DNA from: Flavobacterium sp.
GTDB taxonomy: Bacteria; Bacteroidota; Bacteroidia; Flavobacteriales; Flavobacteriaceae
Assembly: GCA_016721735.1 (NCBI GenBank)
Contig: JADKHM010000007.1
Location: 35,348 to 99,347, forward strand
DNA length: 64,000 nt
Direction of reading: 5' to 3'
Made by a program: the position numbers and the translations under genes. This document shows positions 61,371 to 64,000 of the stretch, piece after piece (the stretch's first letter is position 1; each line of letters starts with the position of its first letter). The notes beneath the pieces are model-generated. The model searched no databases. It was not told the DNA's origin and saw only the letters and a program-made list of their open reading frames with translations.

Positions 61371-62429
61371 ATGAAACAAATAATAACTACAATTTTACTT
61401 ATTGCTGTTGCAATATCGGCTTTTTCACAAAGCGATACTATAAATCCCTTCACGTTTCAAGGCTATGGCGAATTATACTATAGTTATGATTTTTCAAATC
61501 CTCAAAATCACGAGAAACCAAATTTTATTTACAGTCATAAACGGCATAATGAAATCAATATCAATTTAGCTTTTGTAAAAGCTTCCTATACTAAAAACGA
61601 TGTTCGCGCCAATGCCACTGTAATGATTGGAAATTATGGACAATACAACCTATCGTCAGAACCAACTTGGGCGCAATTTGTTTATGAAGCCAATGTAGGT
61701 TTCAAGATGTCACAAAAGCATAACATTTGGCTGGATGCAGGAATTATGCCTTCTCATATTGGTTTTGAAAGTGCAATTAGTGCAGATTGTTGGACGCTAA
61801 CAAGAAGTATTCTTGCTGAAAATTCCCCTTATTACGAAACAGGCGTAAAACTTTCCTATACCAATAAATCAGAAAAATTTAATGCTTCATTCTTAGTTTT
61901 AAATGGTTGGCAAAAAATAAAAAAACCAGATTATATCCAGAACCCCTCCTTTGGTTTCCAGGTCAATTACAAACCAAATACGAAATTGACATTGAATTAC
62001 AGCAATTTTATTGGCACAGACAAAGCAGACAGTATTCACGCTTGGCGCGTATTTCATAATCTATACGCCATTTACGAACCTTCAAAAAAGTTGGGTGTGA
62101 TTGCTGGTTTTGACTTGGGAACGGACAAATTTAATGCAACCGATTATGATGTTTGGTATGCTCCTGTTTGCATTTTGCGATACAAACCAAAAGAAAAATA
62201 CAGCATTGCCCTTCGTGGAGAATATTACAACGACAAAAAACAAATCCTCATGACCACCAACACCTCAAATGGTTTCCAAACATTTGGGCTTTCGTCAAAT
62301 TTTGACATACAAATTAAAGACAATTTAGTATGGAGAATTGAGGGCAAAGAGTACTTCTCCAAAGACAGGATATTCGCCAATGATCGCAATAATTTTACGT
62401 TAACTACTTCATTGTCAGTAAAATTCTAG
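61371..62429 (+). CDS. Outer-membrane porin (BBP2/OmpL-like), probably for potassium
   Basis: 352 aa from the ATG at 61371; a TTG just before is in frame. Signal peptide ends ISAFSQ. The barrel begins FTFQGYGELYYSYDF, has ATVMIGNYGQYNLSSEPTWAQ, WLDAGIMPSHIGFES, ETGVKLSYT, and ends on FTLTTSLSVKF with a terminal Phe. It fits the putative beta-barrel porin-2 family. Porins of this family are also seen inside kdp operons of Bacteroidetes, which supports a role in letting potassium cross the outer membrane. Confidence 0.85.
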   Translation: MKQIITTILLIAVAISAFSQSDTINPFTFQGYGELYYSYDFSNPQNHEKPNFIYSHKRHNEININLAFVKASYTKNDVRANATVMIGNYGQYNLSSEPTWAQFVYEANVGFKMSQKHNIWLDAGIMPSHIGFESAISADCWTLTRSILAENSPYYETGVKLSYTNKSEKFNASFLVLNGWQKIKKPDYIQNPSFGFQVNYKPNTKLTLNYSNFIGTDKADSIHAWRVFHNLYAIYEPSKKLGVIAGFDLGTDKFNATDYDVWYAPVCILRYKPKEKYSIALRGEYYNDKKQILMTTNTSNGFQTFGLSSNFDIQIKDNLVWRIEGKEYFSKDRIFANDRNNFTLTTSLSVKF

Positions 62430-62551
62430 TGACTTAAAAAATCCATGCCTAATGCAGCTACCTAGCGCCATACCAAAGGATTGCCTTCGCCCGTCGCTGT
62501 GCTCTAGTTGCGCAGGAGCGTGGATTTGCGACAAGACATTACCTTATGCAA

Positions 62552-63235
62552 TTAGTTTTTGACTATTTTTTTTGAAAAGACGCCCTTAGCGCTTTTTAAA
62601 GTAATAAAATAAATTCCGGATTGTAGGTCATTGATTTGTAGCGCAGTAATTGGTGTTTCTAGGACGCTGCTTCGCAATAATTGCCCTTGCATAGTAAATA
62701 GTTCAACGATGGTGGTATTGTCGTTTGCATAAGAATTGCCTGCCTCAATATACAATTGTTCCTCGCACGGATTCGGATATACTGCGAATACTTGGTCGTC
62801 GGGGTGGGCTGTGGTAGACAATACATTTTCGCAAACATTGCCTACCTGCACAGGCGTAAGTCGTTGTATGGTCGTTCCATCACCCAGTTGTCCAGAGCCA
62901 TTGATTCCCGAAGCCCTAAACGTACCATCGTTCTTCAGGAACATCGAAAAATGAACCCCTGCATCAATGGCAATAACGTCATTTAGACCAGGTATGGCTG
63001 TCGGTATACTTTTATCGATGGTGGTGCCGTCGCCAAATTGTCCATAAGTATTCGCTCCTGAAGCCAGCACTGTCCCGTCATTCTTGAGAAAAAGGGAATG
63101 CAGATAGCCCGAAGATAGCTTGGTTATTCCTGTAAGTCCAGCAATTTGAAACGCATCATAATTATAATGCCCCACATTTTCATTACCAAGTTGACCGTAA
63201 AAATTAGACCCGACGCCCCAAACCGTTTGGTCATT
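62552..63235 (-). CDS. RCC1-repeat T9SS protein, 3' part (frameshifted)
   Basis: In frame from about 63235 (NDQTVWGVGSNFYGQLGN). It contains about three more RCC1 repeats (FLKNDGTVLASGANTYGQFGDGT, FLKNDGTFRASGINGSGQLGDGT) and a type A sorting domain (AVYPNPCEEQLYIEAGNSY ... FSKKIVKN). The first ATG in this frame (63175) would give a protein without a signal peptide. It belongs to the gene that starts at 63954. Confidence 0.85.
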   Translation of the reverse strand, partial: NDQTVWGVGSNFYGQLGNENVGHYNYDAFQIAGLTGITKLSSGYLHSLFLKNDGTVLASGANTYGQFGDGTTIDKSIPTAIPGLNDVIAIDAGVHFSMFLKNDGTFRASGINGSGQLGDGTTIQRLTPVQVGNVCENVLSTTAHPDDQVFAVYPNPCEEQLYIEAGNSYANDNTTIVELFTMQGQLLRSSVLETPITALQINDLQSGIYFITLKSAKGVFSKKIVKN

Positions 63236-63954
63236 TTTAAGAAGAGCGAATGGGTACCGCCCGCTGCTACCGCAATAATGTCGCTGAGCCCCTCAATTGG
63301 CACAGGCGTCGACACCCCATAGAGCGGCTGGTTGCCGACTTGTCCGTAGTAATTGCCACCAGTAGCCCAGACCGTTCCGTCATTTTTAAGGAAAAGGGAA
63401 TGAAACATTCCAGAACTTATGGCGGTAATGCCAGTGAGTCCGAGCATCTGTACCGGTGTCGTTTTATACTCCGTGGTCCCGTCACCCAACTGGCCTCCCA
63501 AATTATTACCCACTGCCCAAACGGTTCCGTCATTTTTGAGGAATACTGAAAAATCGAGACTGGCGGAGATGGCAATAATCCCAGTTAGCCCTCCTACTTG
63601 AACAGGCGATATACTACCGGTCGTGGTGCCGTTACCCAGCTGGCCGTTTCCATTGGAGCCGGCCGCCCAAACTGTTCCGTTATTTTTAAGGAAGAGGGAA
63701 TGCGAATAGCTGGCATCTACAGCGGTGATTCCGTTAAAGCCAGACATTGGTACCAGGGTAGTGTGGCTTGTATAATTACCTAGACCCAGTTGTCCGTTGC
63801 TATTTGCACCCACGCACCGCGGTGTTCCGCTCACACAGCTATACAAGGCATGATTCGCCCCAGCCGAGAAGGTTTGCGCATTCGCGGTGGAAATACATGC
63901 TGCCATCAGCATGATTGTGGTATGTAATAGTAGCGGTAGTCTTTTCATCCTCAT
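63124..63954 (-). CDS. RCC1-repeat T9SS protein, 5' part (frameshifted near 63236)
   Basis: Signal peptide (MRMKRLPLLLHTTIMLMAAC ... ANAQ), then four to five RCC1 repeats of about 50 residues (HSLFLKNNGTVWAAGSNGNG, FLKNDGTVWAVGNNLGGQLGDGT). After HSLFLK the frame is lost: other repeats read LFLKNDGTVW but here a single base is missing in the run of A (T on the plus strand, 63234-63238), giving LFLKMTKRFG and a stop 33 codons later. Joined, the protein would have about 467 residues. Confidence 0.87.
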   Translation of the reverse strand: MRMKRLPLLLHTTIMLMAACISTANAQTFSAGANHALYSCVSGTPRCVGANSNGQLGLGNYTSHTTLVPMSGFNGITAVDASYSHSLFLKNNGTVWAAGSNGNGQLGNGTTTGSISPVQVGGLTGIIAISASLDFSVFLKNDGTVWAVGNNLGGQLGDGTTEYKTTPVQMLGLTGITAISSGMFHSLFLKNDGTVWATGGNYYGQVGNQPLYGVSTPVPIEGLSDIIAVAAGGTHSLFLKMTKRFGASGLIFTVNLVMKMWGIIIMMRFKLLDLQE

Positions 63955-64000
63955 TTAGGTTTTATGTTCAATGTATGTACTCAAAAGTCGCATTGGTGTT

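Overview
The window looks like a chromosomal segment from a member of the Flavobacteriaceae, most likely a Flavobacterium-like bacterium. The evidence is AT-rich DNA, many secreted proteins ending in type IX secretion (T9SS) sorting domains of type A (PNP-x-x-x and a terminal KLVKE/KFVKQ-like end) or type B (GISPNDD ... IFNRYG ... DGVYYY), FecI/FecR and TonB-dependent receptor genes, a SusD protein, and promoters of the TTG-N19-TAnnTTTG kind. No rRNA, tRNA, CRISPR array, intact insertion sequence or prophage was recognised. All calls come from reading the sequence; no database search was possible.

Layout. 1-6 kb: the end of a DsbD/thioredoxin-like gene, a Kazal-domain lipoprotein, and a FecI sigma / FecR anti-sigma / TonB-receptor operon whose receptor is frameshifted. 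6-19.8 kb: a ComM-type ATPase, two tandem giant T9SS type B proteins built from 198-bp repeats (the first broken by a 100-bp deletion), a PAS hybrid histidine kinase, YaaA, and a C1 peptidase. 20-26 kb: a PabA/TrpG glutaminase, two YceI proteins, a MarR-nitroreductase-YceI operon with three palindromic operator-like sites, a rhodanese and a large outer-membrane receptor. 26-31.5 kb: membrane proteins, a DUF2975/HTH pair and a modular secreted endonuclease I. 31.5-41.4 kb: accessory genes, including a 62-aa HTH-like gene divergent from an unknown 249-aa gene, a lyase-like protein, an orphan AbiGi-type protein, an SRPBCC protein, two T9SS repeat proteins, an orphan C-terminal piece of a contractile-injection tape-measure protein, and DUF1905. 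41.5-54.3 kb: many T9SS type A cargo genes, an RMD1-type protein, an EptA/PAP2 lipid A pair, an RCC1 protein, a SusD without SusC, and a frameshifted FISUMP lipoprotein. 54.3-57.2 kb: a repeat-rich mosaic holding a second 62-aa HTH gene divergent from a DUF6266 gene. 57.2-62.4 kb: a compact potassium cassette (KdpD-like kinase, KdpE, Kup, a small Sm-like protein, a porin). 62.5-64 kb: a second RCC1/T9SS gene, also frameshifted.

How it works together. The dominant theme is the cell surface: roughly ten T9SS cargo genes, no T9SS core genes, three outer-membrane proteins, and envelope lipid A modification. Four secreted or outer-membrane genes carry reading-frame breaks, which means either ongoing decay/phase variation or sequencing error. 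The strongest candidates for something undescribed are the twin modules of a 62-aa HTH gene plus a divergent MA..GIL-type gene, one with an 11-bp-spaced iteron array; a 38-nt dispersed element with a compensatory base change that fits a pseudoknot; and the potassium cassette that couples KdpDE to Kup and a dedicated porin.
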